Shown here: positions 1 through 8,438 of the stretch, in pieces | Numbering within the stretch: position 1 is the first letter of the stretch | Layout of the letters: each line of letters starts with the position of its first letter | Assembly (NCBI RefSeq): GCF_040496035.1 | Contig: NZ_JBEPJZ010000001.1 | Span: forward strand, 1,612,001 to 1,676,000 | DNA length: 64,000 nt | Reading direction: 5' to 3' | Source: Agromyces sp. SYSU T00194 | Lineage (GTDB): Bacteria; Actinomycetota; Actinomycetes; Actinomycetales; Microbacteriaceae | Translations under genes and position numbers: made by a program | Notes under the pieces: generated by a model | Seen by the model: the letters and a program-made list of their open reading frames with translations, nothing else | The model's database searches: none | Told to the model about the DNA's origin: nothing

Positions 1-1012
1 TGCCCACCTCGTCGCCGCGCGCGAGTCGGCTCGCCCCGTGCACGGATGCGAGGATCGGCGCGTCGAGCCCGGCCACCTCGACCGAGATGGTGGAGGCGCC
101 GCCGAGGAAGTACGTGTCGACGATCGTGCCGCGCAGGGTCGCCGTGGCGGCATCCGTCGTCAACTCGACGTCCTCGGGGCGCACCACCGCGGTCGCGGCC
201 GCGCCGTGCGCGAGACCGTGCGTGTCGACCGGCACGACGCCGACGCCGGGTACGTCGACGCCGCCTGCGACGGCGATGCCGTCGAACAGGTTCGTGCTGC
301 CGATGAACGACGCGACGAACCGGGTCGCGGGCGCCGAGTAGAGCTCCTGCGGCGTGGCGAGCTGCTCGAGCCGCCCATCGCGCAGCACCGCGATGCGGTC
401 GGCCATCGACATGGCCTCCTCCTGGTCGTGGGTCACGACCACGAAGGTGAGGCCCACCTCGTGCTGCAGGCGCTTCAGCTCGAGCTGCATCGACGCGCGC
501 ACCTGGCGGTCGAGCGCCGAGAGCGGCTCGTCGAGCAGCAGCAGACGGGGGCGCTTCACGATCGCGCGCGCGAGGGCCACGCGCTGGCGCTGGCCGCCCG
601 AGAGCTGCGAGGGCCGGCGCTTCGCGAGCGCCTGCAGCCCGACGACCTCCATGACCTCGCCGACGCGGGTGCGCACTTCGTCGCGCCCGAGCCCCTCCGA
701 CTCGAGGCCGTAGGCGATGTTCTTCTCCACGCTCAGGTGGGGGAAGAGCGCGTAGCTCTGGAACATCATGTTGACCGGTCGCCGGTGCGCCGGCATGCCG
801 AGCAGGTCGTCGCCGTCGAGTTCGATGCGTCCCGACTGCGGGGTCTCGAACCCGGCGATCGAACGCAGCAGGGTCGTCTTGCCGCAGCCCGACGGGCCGA
901 GCAGTGCGAAGAACTCGTTGTCGGCGATGTCGAGCGAGATGTCGTGCAGGGCGACGGTGTCGCCGTAGACGGCGTGCACGCCGTCGATGCGGAGCAGGGG
1001 GGACTGGCTCAT
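1..1012 (-). CDS. potA: Polyamine-type ABC transporter ATP-binding protein (PotA-like), 3' end outside window
   Basis: ATPase subunit that powers a PotABCD-type importer at the cytoplasmic face of the membrane. The gene reads leftward and its C-terminus lies beyond the window, so about 337 residues are visible. Seen: Walker [10 protein letters not shown] at residues 39-47, ABC signature LSGGQRQR near 137, Walker [13 protein letters not shown] and the switch histidine in VTHDQEEA, then a TOBE-like tail typical of spermidine/putrescine ATPases. The ATG overlaps the stop of the upstream permease by 4 bp (ATGA), so translation is probably coupled. It is the last gene of a binding protein-permease-permease-ATPase operon. 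The substrate is inferred from the binding protein, not from this subunit. Confidence 0.93.
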   Translation of the reverse strand, partial: MSQSPLLRIDGVHAVYGDTVALHDISLDIADNEFFALLGPSGCGKTTLLRSIAGFETPQSGRIELDGDDLLGMPAHRRPVNMMFQSYALFPHLSVEKNIAYGLESEGLGRDEVRTRVGEVMEVVGLQALAKRRPSQLSGGQRQRVALARAIVKRPRLLLLDEPLSALDRQVRASMQLELKRLQHEVGLTFVVVTHDQEEAMSMADRIAVLRDGRLEQLATPQELYSAPATRFVASFIGSTNLFDGIAVAGGVDVPGVGVVPVDTHGLAHGAAATAVVRPEDVELTTDAATATLRGTIVDTYFLGGASTISVEVAGLDAPILASVHGASRLARGDEVG

Positions 1013-1806
1013 CGTGCGGATCCTGTCAGTCGGGTCAGGCGCTGCGCCGCGATCACCGTGACGATGCTCACGAGCAGCAGGATGCTGGCGAGGGCGTTCA
1101 CCTCGGGCGTGACCCCGAAGCGCACCATGGAGTAGATGACGATCGGCAGCGTGGGCTGGGTCGGCGCCGTGGTGAAGAACGCGATCACGAACTCGTCGAG
1201 CGAGAGCGTGAACGCGAGCAGGGCGCCCGCGACGATGCCGGGGGCGAGCTGCGGCAGGGTGACCCGCACGAAGGTGCGCACCGGGCCCGCGCCGAGGTCG
1301 CGCGACGCCTCCTCGAGGCTCGGGTCGAGGTTCGCCATGCGCGCGAGCACGATCGCCGTGACGAACGCGGTCGCGAACACGCCGTGCGCGATGACCACCG
1401 AGTGCAGGCCGAGCGTGAACGAGATCAGCGAGAAGAAGGTCAGCAGGCCGATGCCGAGCAGCAGGTCGGGCATGATCGCCGGGGCGATCGCGAACGCCCG
1501 CACGAGGCCGCCGCGCGTGTAGTGCTGGATGCCGTACGCGAGCAGCGTGCCGAGCACGGTCGCGATGGCGGTCGCGCCGGTGGCCACGATGAGCGTGTTC
1601 ACGAGCCCCTGCATGAGCGCCTCGTTCGCGAACAGCTCGGGGTACCAGCGCAGCGAGAACCCGCGCCAGACGAACAGGTTCGACGAGTCGTTGAAGCTCA
1701 TGACCACGACGACGAGGATCGGCAGGTAGAGGAAGACGTAGCCGAGCCACAGGGGCACGAGGATGCCGCGGGGCCGACGTGCAACCGATGCACTGCGCTC
1801 AGCCAC
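1009..1806 (-). CDS. potC: ABC transporter permease, PotC-like
   Basis: Inner-membrane permease of the polyamine-type importer, 265 residues, the usual length for PotC. The first membrane segment follows a short basic N-terminus ([20 protein letters not shown]). About six hydrophobic segments are visible, and a cytoplasmic EAA loop [15 protein letters not shown] that docks on the ATPase lies in the middle. GTG start chosen because GGAAGGACC lies just upstream; it overlaps the end of the PotB-like gene by 8 bp. The stop overlaps the ATPase start by 4 bp. The order of two different permeases followed by the ATPase is the standard pot arrangement. Related iron or thiamine permeases have a similar fold, so the subfamily call rests on the adjacent PotD-like protein. 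Confidence 0.9.
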   Translation of the reverse strand: MAERSASVARRPRGILVPLWLGYVFLYLPILVVVVMSFNDSSNLFVWRGFSLRWYPELFANEALMQGLVNTLIVATGATAIATVLGTLLAYGIQHYTRGGLVRAFAIAPAIMPDLLLGIGLLTFFSLISFTLGLHSVVIAHGVFATAFVTAIVLARMANLDPSLEEASRDLGAGPVRTFVRVTLPQLAPGIVAGALLAFTLSLDEFVIAFFTTAPTQPTLPIVIYSMVRFGVTPEVNALASILLLVSIVTVIAAQRLTRLTGSAR

Positions 1807-2701
1807 GGCGCGGTCCTTCCGTGATGCGGCGCGAGACGGCGGCCTGCGCGACGATGACGAGCACGAGCAGGAAGGTGAGCAGCAGCGCGAGCGTGGCGCC
1901 GAACGGCCAGTCGCGGGCCTCGAAGAACTGGTCGCGCACGAGGTTGCCGATCATGATCGTCTTGCCGCCGCCGATGAGCTCGGGGATCACGAAGTTCGAC
2001 ATGGCCGGCACGAAGACGAAGATGCTCCCGGTGAGTGCGCCGGGGATCGACAGCGGCAGGGTGATGGTGCGGAACGCCCGCCACGGGCTCGCGCCGAGGT
2101 TGGTCGCGGCCTCGCGCAGCGACGGGTCGAGCTGCTGGAGCGAGGCGTAGAGCGGCAGCACCATGAGCGGCAGGTACATGTAGAGGAGGCCGACCACGAT
2201 CGCCTGCGGCGTGTACAGCATGCGGATCGGCTCGTCGATGAAACCGAGGCCCTGCAGCCACTGGTTGACCCAGCCGGCGCTGTTGAGCAGCAGGATCCAG
2301 GCGTAGGTGCGGATCAGGAAGTTGGTCCAGAACGGCAGCACGACCGCGATGAGGGCGACCGTGCGCCACTTCGGCGAGAGCCCGGCGATGGCGTATGCCA
2401 TCGGGTAGCCGATGAGCAGCGCCAGCACGGTGACGATGAGCGCGAGGCCGATCGACTGCGCGATGACCCCGACGTAGAGCGGCTCGAACAGCTTCGCCCA
2501 GTTGTCGAGCGTGGGCTCGAAGACGACGCCGCCGAAGCGGCCGCGCTTGAAGAAGGTGTAGAAGGCGAGCAGCCCGACCGGCACCGCCATGAAGACGATG
2601 AGGAAGAGCATGCCCGGCGCCAGGAACGGCGCCGGGGCGAGCCCCCGCCGCACGCGCGAGGCGCGTGCGGCGGGGGCTGCCCGGTGGAGCTGGTCCGTCA
2701 C
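1799..2701 (-). CDS. potB: ABC transporter permease, PotB-like
   Basis: First permease of the importer, 300 residues. After a basic N-terminus it shows a membrane segment (PFLAPGMLFLIVFMAVPVG), a large periplasmic region and further membrane segments, with the EAA loop REAATNLGASPWRAF. I chose the GTG at 2701 because it begins 5 bp after the stop of the binding-protein gene; an open frame continues upstream but only as a shadow inside that gene. The spacing implies a single transcript from potD. It should form a heterodimeric channel with the PotC-like protein. Confidence 0.9.
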   Translation of the reverse strand: MTDQLHRAAPAARASRVRRGLAPAPFLAPGMLFLIVFMAVPVGLLAFYTFFKRGRFGGVVFEPTLDNWAKLFEPLYVGVIAQSIGLALIVTVLALLIGYPMAYAIAGLSPKWRTVALIAVVLPFWTNFLIRTYAWILLLNSAGWVNQWLQGLGFIDEPIRMLYTPQAIVVGLLYMYLPLMVLPLYASLQQLDPSLREAATNLGASPWRAFRTITLPLSIPGALTGSIFVFVPAMSNFVIPELIGGGKTIMIGNLVRDQFFEARDWPFGATLALLLTFLLVLVIVAQAAVSRRITEGPRRG

Positions 2702-2706
2702 GCTGG

Positions 2707-3807
2707 TCAGTTCGTGGCGAGCACTTCGGCGTTCAGGTCGACGTACTTGACGGTGTCGTCGCCGAGGTCGACGATCACCTCCTGCTCCGTGAGCTCGTCG
2801 ACGGTGATGCCGAGGGTGGGGTAGGCCTCGACGAGCGACGGGTCGAGCGCGTCCATCGCTGCCTGATTCGGCACCTTGTAGAGGATGTTCTCGGCGACCC
2901 AGGTCTGCACCTCGGGGTCGAGGATGTAGTTGATGAAGGCCATGGCGGCCTCCTTGTTCTCCGAGCTCTCGAGCACGGTCATGGTGTCGACCCAGAGGTC
3001 GGCGCCCTCGTCGGGCACGACGAACGCGATGTCGGGGTTCTCGGCGATGCCGTAGTTGCACCAGCCGTCCCACGCCTCGACCATCGCGGCCTCACCCGAG
3101 ACGAGCTTCGAGTAGAAGGTCGTGTCGTCGTAGGCGAGCAGGGTGCCCTTCGTCTCGATGAGCTGCGCCTTCGCCTCCTCGAGCTCGGCGTCGTCGGTCG
3201 AGTTGAGCGAGTAGCCGAGCGCCTTCATCGCGGGCATCGAGAGCCAGCGGTCGGTCGAGAGCATCGTGGTCTTGCCGACCAGGTCCTCCGTCGGGTTCAG
3301 CAGGTCGTTCCACGAGGTCGGGTCGAAGCCGGTGAGGTCGGGGCGGTAGCAGAGGCCCGTGGTGCCCCAGGCGTAGGGCTCGGAGTAGACGTTGCCCGGG
3401 TCGTAGGCGAGCTCGAGCGCCTCGGGGTAGAGGTTCGACTCGTTCGGGATGAGCGACTTGTCGAGCTCGGCCAGGAGGCCCTGCTCACCCAACGCCTGCG
3501 CGTACTGGCCCGACATGAACGCCACGTCGATGCCGGGGTCGGAGCTCGCGGTGAGCTTTGCCACGATGTCCTCGTTCGTGGTGTGGTTCACGATCGTGAT
3601 CTGCACCCCGGTCGCCTCCTCGAACCGCTCGGCGAGGTCCTCCGGGTAGTAGTCGGCCCAGTTCGACACCGTGAGGGTCTGCTGGGTGATGTCGGCGTCG
3701 GGGTCGAGCGCCTCCGACTCGCCACCGTCGCTGGAGCACGAGGTGACGGCGAGGGCGAGTGCGAATGATCCGGCTGCTGCGGCCGCGATGCGTCGCGTGG
3801 TGCGCAT
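2707..3807 (-). CDS. potD: Polyamine-type extracellular substrate-binding lipoprotein (PotD-like)
   Basis: Solute-binding protein, 366 residues, anchored outside the membrane. A lipoprotein signal peptide with lipobox VTSC puts the lipidated cysteine at residue 24. The mature part opens with TLTVSNWADYYPEDL, the NWADY-type start characteristic of PotD/PotF spermidine or putrescine receptors, and contains WGTTGLCYRPDL and SGEAAMVEAWDG, both typical of that family. A strong AGGAGGT lies 5 bp before the ATG at 3807. First gene of the operon; its promoter lies in the AT-rich gap shared with the divergent kinase gene. Binding to a polyamine is a family inference. The glucosamine-kinase neighbour leaves open an amino-sugar or other cationic ligand. 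Confidence 0.92.
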   Translation of the reverse strand: MRTTRRIAAAAAGSFALALAVTSCSSDGGESEALDPDADITQQTLTVSNWADYYPEDLAERFEEATGVQITIVNHTTNEDIVAKLTASSDPGIDVAFMSGQYAQALGEQGLLAELDKSLIPNESNLYPEALELAYDPGNVYSEPYAWGTTGLCYRPDLTGFDPTSWNDLLNPTEDLVGKTTMLSTDRWLSMPAMKALGYSLNSTDDAELEEAKAQLIETKGTLLAYDDTTFYSKLVSGEAAMVEAWDGWCNYGIAENPDIAFVVPDEGADLWVDTMTVLESSENKEAAMAFINYILDPEVQTWVAENILYKVPNQAAMDALDPSLVEAYPTLGITVDELTEQEVIVDLGDDTVKYVDLNAEVLATN

Positions 3808-3899
3808 GGGTACCTCCTGGGGCGTGGGAACGGTTGATCGGAATGTTGCACCACGACTGAAGGAACCGCAATGGATCACTGGACACAGTGGAGGAGAGT

Positions 3900-3922
3900 T
3901 TGCGTAATAGTTACAATCGCAA
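3900..3922. promoter_or_regulatory. Candidate operator between potD and the kinase gene
   Basis: An unusually AT-rich patch between two divergent genes. It contains the arms TTGCG (3900-3904) and CGCAA (3918-3922) and, inside them, GTAA-TAG-TTAC (3904-3914). The dyads overlap the -10-like TACAAT of the kinase gene. The regulator is unknown; no regulator gene is adjacent. Confidence 0.4.
3912..3917 (+). promoter_or_regulatory. -10 element of the kinase gene
   Basis: TACAAT, five of six bases matching the sigma-70 -10, ends 9 bp before the ATG at 3927. Transcription would begin 2-3 bases before that ATG. This is the main reason for preferring 3927 over the upstream GTG at 3888. Confidence 0.45.
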
Positions 3923-3926
3923 TTCA

Positions 3927-5099
3927 ATGAACTCGATGCTCGACGGGGAATCGCCGGCCATCGCCGACCGTGTGCTGACCGTCGGCGAGGGCGGTCGGGT
4001 GCGCGTCGACGGGCTTCCGCCGGCGGCCGGCGACGGCGTCGGGCGGGCGCTCGCACGCCTGGTCGTCCCCGAGCTTGCGGCGGATGCCCCGGAGCGGGGC
4101 ATCGACGTCGACCAGACCAACACCTCGGTCATCGTCGGCGATCGCGTGATCGTGAAGATCGTGGGCGAGTGGGCCGCCGCCGACCGCTCCGCGGTGCTGC
4201 TCGAGCGTCTCGCCGCCGCGGACGTCGCCGGCGTCGACCGGCTCCGTGGTCGCGTGCAGTGGCGGCATCCGCAGTTCGGCACCTCGACCCTCGCGATCGT
4301 CACCGATTTCCAGGACGGCGTGACCGATGGCTGGACCTGGGCGGTCGGCGACGTGCAGGCCTGCATCGACGGGGGAGTGGAGCCGACCTGGCCCGCGGTG
4401 CTCGGCGCGCACACGGCCCGCCTGCACGACGTGCTCGGGGCCGACGCGGCGCCCGCGGAGCGCGATGCGCCCGCCCGCCGCGCCGCCCGTGCGTCGGACG
4501 CCCTCGACCGGGCCCTCGCGGCGACGGCCGGCGACGCCGGCGCGCGCCTGTCGAACCGGCGTGAGGCGCTCGCCGGAGGCATCCGCTCGCTCGAGCACAC
4601 CGCGCCCGGCCGGGAGTTCCCGATCCACGGCGACCTGCATGTCGGGCAAGTGCTCGCCTCGCCCCGCGACGACGGCGATCGCCGGTACACGATCATCGAC
4701 TTCGACGGCGACCCGCAGCTGAGCGTCGAGGAGCGGGGGCGAGCGGATGCCGCTGCCCGCGACGTGGCCCACCTGCTCGTCTCGCTCGACCTCGTGGCCG
4801 CCGTCGCGCAGAAGTACGCGCGCAGGGTCGACGAGGCCGCGTGGGCGTGGGCCGACCGCGCGCGGGCCGCGTTGCTCGACGCGTACCGCGAGACACTGGA
4901 GCGGGCGGAGCTGTTCGACGAGGCGCTGCTGCCCGGCTTCGAGGCCGAGCAGCTCGCCGCCGAGCTGCACTACGCCGACCGCTTCCTGCCCGCCTGGCGA
5001 TACGCGCCGGACGCGGCGATCACCCACCGCTACCCGTCATCGCACGCACACCCGGAGGTCCCGTGGACACCGCCGCCTTTCGCTCCGACCTCGAGCTGA
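3927..5099 (+). CDS. Glucosamine kinase-like phosphotransferase (maltokinase/APH fold)
   Basis: Predicted sugar kinase of 390 residues in the aminoglycoside-phosphotransferase/maltokinase fold. Seen: DQTNTSVIVGDRVIVKIV around residues 62-79, an ATP-binding-lobe segment like that of actinobacterial glucosamine kinases with the lysine at 77; the catalytic-loop motif HGDLHVGQ at 234-241; and the metal-binding DFDGDP at 258-263. HGDLHxGQ followed by DFDG[DE]P is typical of maltokinases and the related glucosamine kinases. It is divergent from the pot operon and overlaps the SIS gene by 37 bp, so a kinase plus a sugar-phosphate isomerase/deaminase act together. The expected reaction is glucosamine to glucosamine-6-phosphate. 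Maltokinase is less likely because no treS or GlgE gene is present. An in-frame GTG at 3888 would add an AT-rich 13-residue extension. Confidence 0.65.
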   Translation: MNSMLDGESPAIADRVLTVGEGGRVRVDGLPPAAGDGVGRALARLVVPELAADAPERGIDVDQTNTSVIVGDRVIVKIVGEWAAADRSAVLLERLAAADVAGVDRLRGRVQWRHPQFGTSTLAIVTDFQDGVTDGWTWAVGDVQACIDGGVEPTWPAVLGAHTARLHDVLGADAAPAERDAPARRAARASDALDRALAATAGDAGARLSNRREALAGGIRSLEHTAPGREFPIHGDLHVGQVLASPRDDGDRRYTIIDFDGDPQLSVEERGRADAAARDVAHLLVSLDLVAAVAQKYARRVDEAAWAWADRARAALLDAYRETLERAELFDEALLPGFEAEQLAAELHYADRFLPAWRYAPDAAITHRYPSSHAHPEVPWTPPPFAPTSS

Positions 5100-6034
5100 T
5101 CCCCGAGACGCTCGGCGCGCTCGCCGACGCCGTGGACGCGGGGCTGGACGGGCTCGAGCGCCTGCCGATGCTCGGCGCGTCGCGCGTGCTCGTGCTCGGA
5201 ATGGGGTCGAGCCGGTACGCCGCCGACGTGGTCGCCCGGCGCTACCGCGCGGTCGGCGCGACCGTGCTGGTCGAGCTCGCGAGCGTCGCGCTGCTGCCGC
5301 CGGCCGCGCCGGACCTCGCGGTGGTCGCGGTGTCGGCGACGGGCGGCAGCGTCGAGGTGCTGCGCGCGATCGAGCGGTATCGCGGCACCGGGCGACTCGT
5401 CGCCGTCACGAACCGCGGGGACTCCGAGCTCGCCCGCGCGGCCGACGTCGTGGTGCCGCTGCACGCCGGCGTCGAGGCATCCGGTGTCGCCTGCCGCACC
5501 TTCCGCGCCACGTTCGCGGTGCTCGACCAGGTGCTCGCCGAGCTGCTCGGCACGTCGCCCGAGGCGCGGTTCGACCCGGCCGCCCTGCGCACCGCCGCGG
5601 CGACGAGCGCGCACCTGCTCGAGGCATCCGCCGACTGGCTCGCACCCATGGCCGACCTGCTCGCCGGGCCCATGGGCACGTGGGCCCTCGCGCCCGCCGA
5701 GCGCGCGTCGAGCGCCCAGCAGTCCGCGCTCATGCTGCGCGAGGTGCCGCGCCGCGCGGCCTTCGCCTCGGAGACCGGCGACTGGTCGCACGTCGACGTC
5801 TACCTCACGAAGACGCAGGACTACCGGGCGCTCGTGTTCGCCGGCTCCGCGTGGGACGCGCAGGCCCTCGAGTGGATGGCCATGCGCGGCTCGCGGTTCG
5901 CGTCGATCGGCCGCGACCTGCCGGGTGCCGAGGCGACGCTGCGCTTCCCGGGCGATGAGGATGACACCGTCGCCGCCCTGTCCGAGGTGCTCGTCGGCGA
6001 GCTGGTCGCCGACCACTGGCTGCGACAGGGCTGA
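5063..6034 (+). CDS. SIS-domain sugar-phosphate isomerase/deaminase-like protein
   Basis: Cytosolic protein of 323 residues with two SIS (sugar isomerase) halves. The first shows VLVLGMGSSRYAADVVARR near residue 35, then VVAVSATGGSVEVLRAI and LVAVTNRGDSELARAADV, the serine-rich phosphosugar-binding loops of the GlmS/AgaS/FrlB group. The second half (ERASSAQQSALMLREVPRR) resembles the C-terminal SIS of the same group. GTG start at 5063 chosen because GGAGGT sits 5 bp upstream; it lies inside the kinase gene, a 37-bp overlap that implies coupling. Likely role: conversion of the phosphosugar made by the kinase, for example deamination of glucosamine-6-phosphate. Exact substrate not shown. Confidence 0.75.
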   Translation: MDTAAFRSDLELIPETLGALADAVDAGLDGLERLPMLGASRVLVLGMGSSRYAADVVARRYRAVGATVLVELASVALLPPAAPDLAVVAVSATGGSVEVLRAIERYRGTGRLVAVTNRGDSELARAADVVVPLHAGVEASGVACRTFRATFAVLDQVLAELLGTSPEARFDPAALRTAAATSAHLLEASADWLAPMADLLAGPMGTWALAPAERASSAQQSALMLREVPRRAAFASETGDWSHVDVYLTKTQDYRALVFAGSAWDAQALEWMAMRGSRFASIGRDLPGAEATLRFPGDEDDTVAALSEVLVGELVADHWLRQG

Positions 6035-6053
6035 GCGACCGGAGCCTGCGGGC

Positions 6054-6707
6054 TCAGTCGGCGGACGCCTCCGGCGGGGTCAGCCCGACCGCCGGCAGGA
6101 CGATGCGGTCGATCACGTCGAGCATGAACTCGCGGGTCATCGGCTGCTGGAGCATGAGCACGCGATAGGTGACGAGCGCGGGGCCCAGGATGCTGAGCGT
6201 CTCGACGTCGGTGTCGGCCGGGATCTCGCCGCGCTCGATCGCCCGACCGAAGACGATGCGGTTCGCGCCGGCGCGCGGCTCGACCAGGGCGGCGCGGGCG
6301 GCCTCGCCGAGCTCGGGCGCCCGGGCGATCATCGACGCGATGCCGGCCATGACCTTGAGCTTCCGCTCGCTGTCCTTGATGGACGGGGTGCGGACCATCG
6401 CGACGAGGTCGCCGCGCAGCGTGCCCGTGTCGGGCGGCGACGCGTAGTCGATGTCGGTGGCCTTCATGCATGCCACGGCGTCGATCACGAGTTCGGGCTT
6501 CGACGCCCAGCGCCGGTAGAGGGTCGCCTTCCCCGCCTTCGCGCGGGCGGCGACCATGTCGATGGTCATGCCCTCGTAGCCGGTCTCGGCGAGCACGTCG
6601 AGCGCCGCCTCGAGGATCTCCGGGTCGCGGGAGTGGTCGCGCTTGCGGCCGAGCTTCGGCTTCGCGGAGGTGTCGGTCGTGGACTCGACCGCGTCGGTCT
6701 GCGTCAT
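6054..6707 (-). CDS. TetR/AcrR family transcriptional regulator
   Basis: DNA-binding repressor of 217 residues. The N-terminal helix-turn-helix spans about residues 26-72, with recognition region AKAGKATLYRRWASKPELV; YRRW/YRHW after the turn is standard for TetR proteins. The remaining 140 residues form the ligand/dimer domain. ATG start with GGAGG upstream. It is divergent from a DHA2 multidrug exporter, the classic layout in which the regulator represses both genes from a shared operator; a dyad overlapping the exporter promoter supports this. The ligand is unknown. It ends 20 bp from the SIS gene in a tail-to-tail arrangement. Confidence 0.92.
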   Translation of the reverse strand: MTQTDAVESTTDTSAKPKLGRKRDHSRDPEILEAALDVLAETGYEGMTIDMVAARAKAGKATLYRRWASKPELVIDAVACMKATDIDYASPPDTGTLRGDLVAMVRTPSIKDSERKLKVMAGIASMIARAPELGEAARAALVEPRAGANRIVFGRAIERGEIPADTDVETLSILGPALVTYRVLMLQQPMTREFMLDVIDRIVLPAVGLTPPEASAD

Positions 6708-6803
6708 CGCAGCCGCCTCCCTCCGAGTGCCGTGGTGCGCGTCACCGACGATCCTACGTTCCCGGGACGTGTCGCGCAGGTGAATTCCTGAACCGAGTAT
6801 ATC

Positions 6804-6821
6804 CGGAACTCCTCAGTACCG
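6804..6821. promoter_or_regulatory. Candidate TetR operator before the DHA2 exporter
   Basis: Inverted repeat CGGAACT-CCTC-AGTACCG (7-bp arms, one mismatch) that ends 3 bp before the TAGAGT -10 of the exporter and lies between the two divergent genes. Position and size fit an operator for the adjacent TetR protein. Confidence 0.5.
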
Positions 6822-6823
6822 TA

Positions 6824-6829
6824 TAGAGT
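6824..6829 (+). promoter_or_regulatory. -10 of leaderless promoter, DHA2 exporter
   Basis: TAGAGT ends 7 bp before the ATG at 6837 and there is no Shine-Dalgarno. It favours 6837 over the in-frame GTG at 6828, which lies inside the -10. Confidence 0.55.
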
Positions 6830-6836
6830 GGCCCGC

Positions 6837-8345
6837 ATGACCTCGAATGCCACAACGCAGGCGCCCGATCGGCGCCGCTGGATCACGCTCGTCGTGGTCG
6901 GACTCGCCCAGCTCATGGTCGTGCTCGACGCGACCGTCGTGAACATCGCACTCCCCTCGGCCCAGGCCGACCTCGGCTTCACCGACGGCCAGCGCCAGTG
7001 GATCATCACCGCCTACTCGCTCGCCTTCGGCAGCCTGCTGCTGCTCGGCGGCCGGCTCTCCGACCTCATGGGCCGCAAGCTCACTTTCGTCATCGGACTC
7101 CTCGGGTTCGCCGCGGCCTCCGCCTTCGGCGGGGCGGCCGACACCTTCGAGCTCCTCGTCGCCGCGCGCGCGCTGCAGGGTGCGTTCGGCGCACTCCTCG
7201 CGCCCACCGCGCTCGCGGTGCTCACGACCACCTTCGTCATCCCGCGCGAGCGCGCGCGTGCGTTCGGCGTCTTCGGCGCGATCGCAGGTGCCGGCGGCGC
7301 GGTCGGGCTGCTCCTCGGCGGCGTGCTCACCGAGTGGCTCGACTGGCGCTGGAACCTGTACATCAACGTGGTGATCGCCGCGTTCGCCCTGGTCGGCGCC
7401 CTCGCCTTCATCCCGCGCGTCGCCCGCACGGGCCCGCGCCCGCAGCTCGACGTGCCCGGCACGCTGCTCGTCTCCTCGGCGCTGTTCGCGCTCGTCTACG
7501 GCTTCTCGCACGCCGAGACCGACGGGTGGGACGCGCCGCTGACCTGGGGGATGCTCGGCGCATCCGTCGTGCTGCTCGTCGCGTTCGTGCTCTGGCAGCG
7601 TCGCGCGACGCATCCGCTGCTGCCGCTGCCGATCGTGCTCGACCGCAACCGCGGCGCGGCCTACCTCTCGGTGCTGATCGCCGGTGCCGGCATGTTCGGC
7701 ATCTTCCTGTTCGTCACGTACTACCTGCAGGCGACGCTGGGGTACTCGCCGATCCAGACGGGGCTCGCGTTCCTGCCGATGATCGCGATGCTCGTGCTCG
7801 CCGCGCAGCTCGGCACGAACCTCTTCGTCCCGAGGTTCGGCCCGAAGGTGCTGGTGCCGATCGGCATGGCGCTCGGTGCGATCGGCATGTCGGGCCTCAC
7901 GCTGCTCGACGCCTCGAGCACGTACGCGGCGCACGTGCTGCCGCCGCTCATGGTGATCGGGTTCGCGATGGGCACGATCATGCCCGCCTCCATGCAGACC
8001 GCCACCCTGGGGGTCGACCGTCGATTCGCCGGCGTCGCCTCCGCGATGGTGAACACGAGCCAGCAGGTCGGCGGCTCCATCGGCACGGCGCTGCTGAACA
8101 CGCTCGCCGCGACCGCAACGGCCGACTTCTTGGTCGCGAACGGCCCGGCGACCCCGGAGGTGGGCGTCGACGCGGCACTCGCGGGCTACGCGACGGCGTA
8201 CTGGTGGGGTGCGGCGTTCTTCGCCGCCGGCGCCGTGATGTCGGCGCTGCTCTTCCGCCGTCGCGGCAGCGGGGCATCGCCCGCGCACCCGGGCGGCGAT
8301 CCGGACGCACGGGCCGCCGAGCCCGAGCCTGTCGCGGTCGGCTGA
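6837..8345 (+). CDS. DHA2 family (EmrB/QacA-type) MFS drug exporter
   Basis: Proton-driven exporter of 502 residues in the cytoplasmic membrane, with about 14 membrane segments as in the DHA2 subfamily. Seen: the first-segment motif LDATVVNIALP with its acidic residue; MFS motif A GGRLSDLMGRK in the loop between segments 2 and 3; and an antiporter motif C-like glycine-rich stretch FGAIAGAGGAVGLLLGG in segment 5. The C-terminal 30 residues are hydrophilic and Pro/Ala-rich. Divergent TetR regulator and operator suggest induction by a toxic compound. The family gives no specific substrate. It is followed by a strong hairpin shared with the convergent RCC1-repeat gene. Confidence 0.92.
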   Translation: MTSNATTQAPDRRRWITLVVVGLAQLMVVLDATVVNIALPSAQADLGFTDGQRQWIITAYSLAFGSLLLLGGRLSDLMGRKLTFVIGLLGFAAASAFGGAADTFELLVAARALQGAFGALLAPTALAVLTTTFVIPRERARAFGVFGAIAGAGGAVGLLLGGVLTEWLDWRWNLYINVVIAAFALVGALAFIPRVARTGPRPQLDVPGTLLVSSALFALVYGFSHAETDGWDAPLTWGMLGASVVLLVAFVLWQRRATHPLLPLPIVLDRNRGAAYLSVLIAGAGMFGIFLFVTYYLQATLGYSPIQTGLAFLPMIAMLVLAAQLGTNLFVPRFGPKVLVPIGMALGAIGMSGLTLLDASSTYAAHVLPPLMVIGFAMGTIMPASMQTATLGVDRRFAGVASAMVNTSQQVGGSIGTALLNTLAATATADFLVANGPATPEVGVDAALAGYATAYWWGAAFFAAGAVMSALLFRRRGSGASPAHPGGDPDARAAEPEPVAVG

Positions 8346-8353
8346 CCTCCGTC

Positions 8354-8425
8354 ACCTCGCTCGGGTCGTCACGAGCGGTCGCTTCGCCGGTAGTGCGAGC
8401 GGCCGTTCGTGACGACTCGCGAGGT
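8354..8425. terminator. Long imperfect hairpin, bidirectional terminator
   Basis: Outer arms ACCTCGC (8354-8360) and GCGAGGT (8419-8425), then GTCGTCACGA pairing with TCGTGACGAC, with more pairing inside (AGCGGTCGC against GCGAGCGGCC). It sits between the stop codons of two convergent genes. No U-tract, as usual in high-GC actinobacteria. Confidence 0.65.
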
Positions 8426-8438
8426 CGGTGGCGTCAGG

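Noticed and set aside
2707..3073. Upstream extension of the PotB-like permease into potD
   Set aside because: The residues are a frame-shifted copy of PotD; the GTG at 2701 directly follows the potD stop.
1698..3073. Arg/Ala/Pro-rich minus-strand frames inside the pot genes
   Set aside because: High-GC shadow frames lacking a ribosome-binding site or family match.
6042..6055. GAGCC-TGCG-GGCTC as a terminator between the SIS and TetR genes
   Set aside because: Only a 5-bp stem that touches the TetR stop codon; too weak to call.
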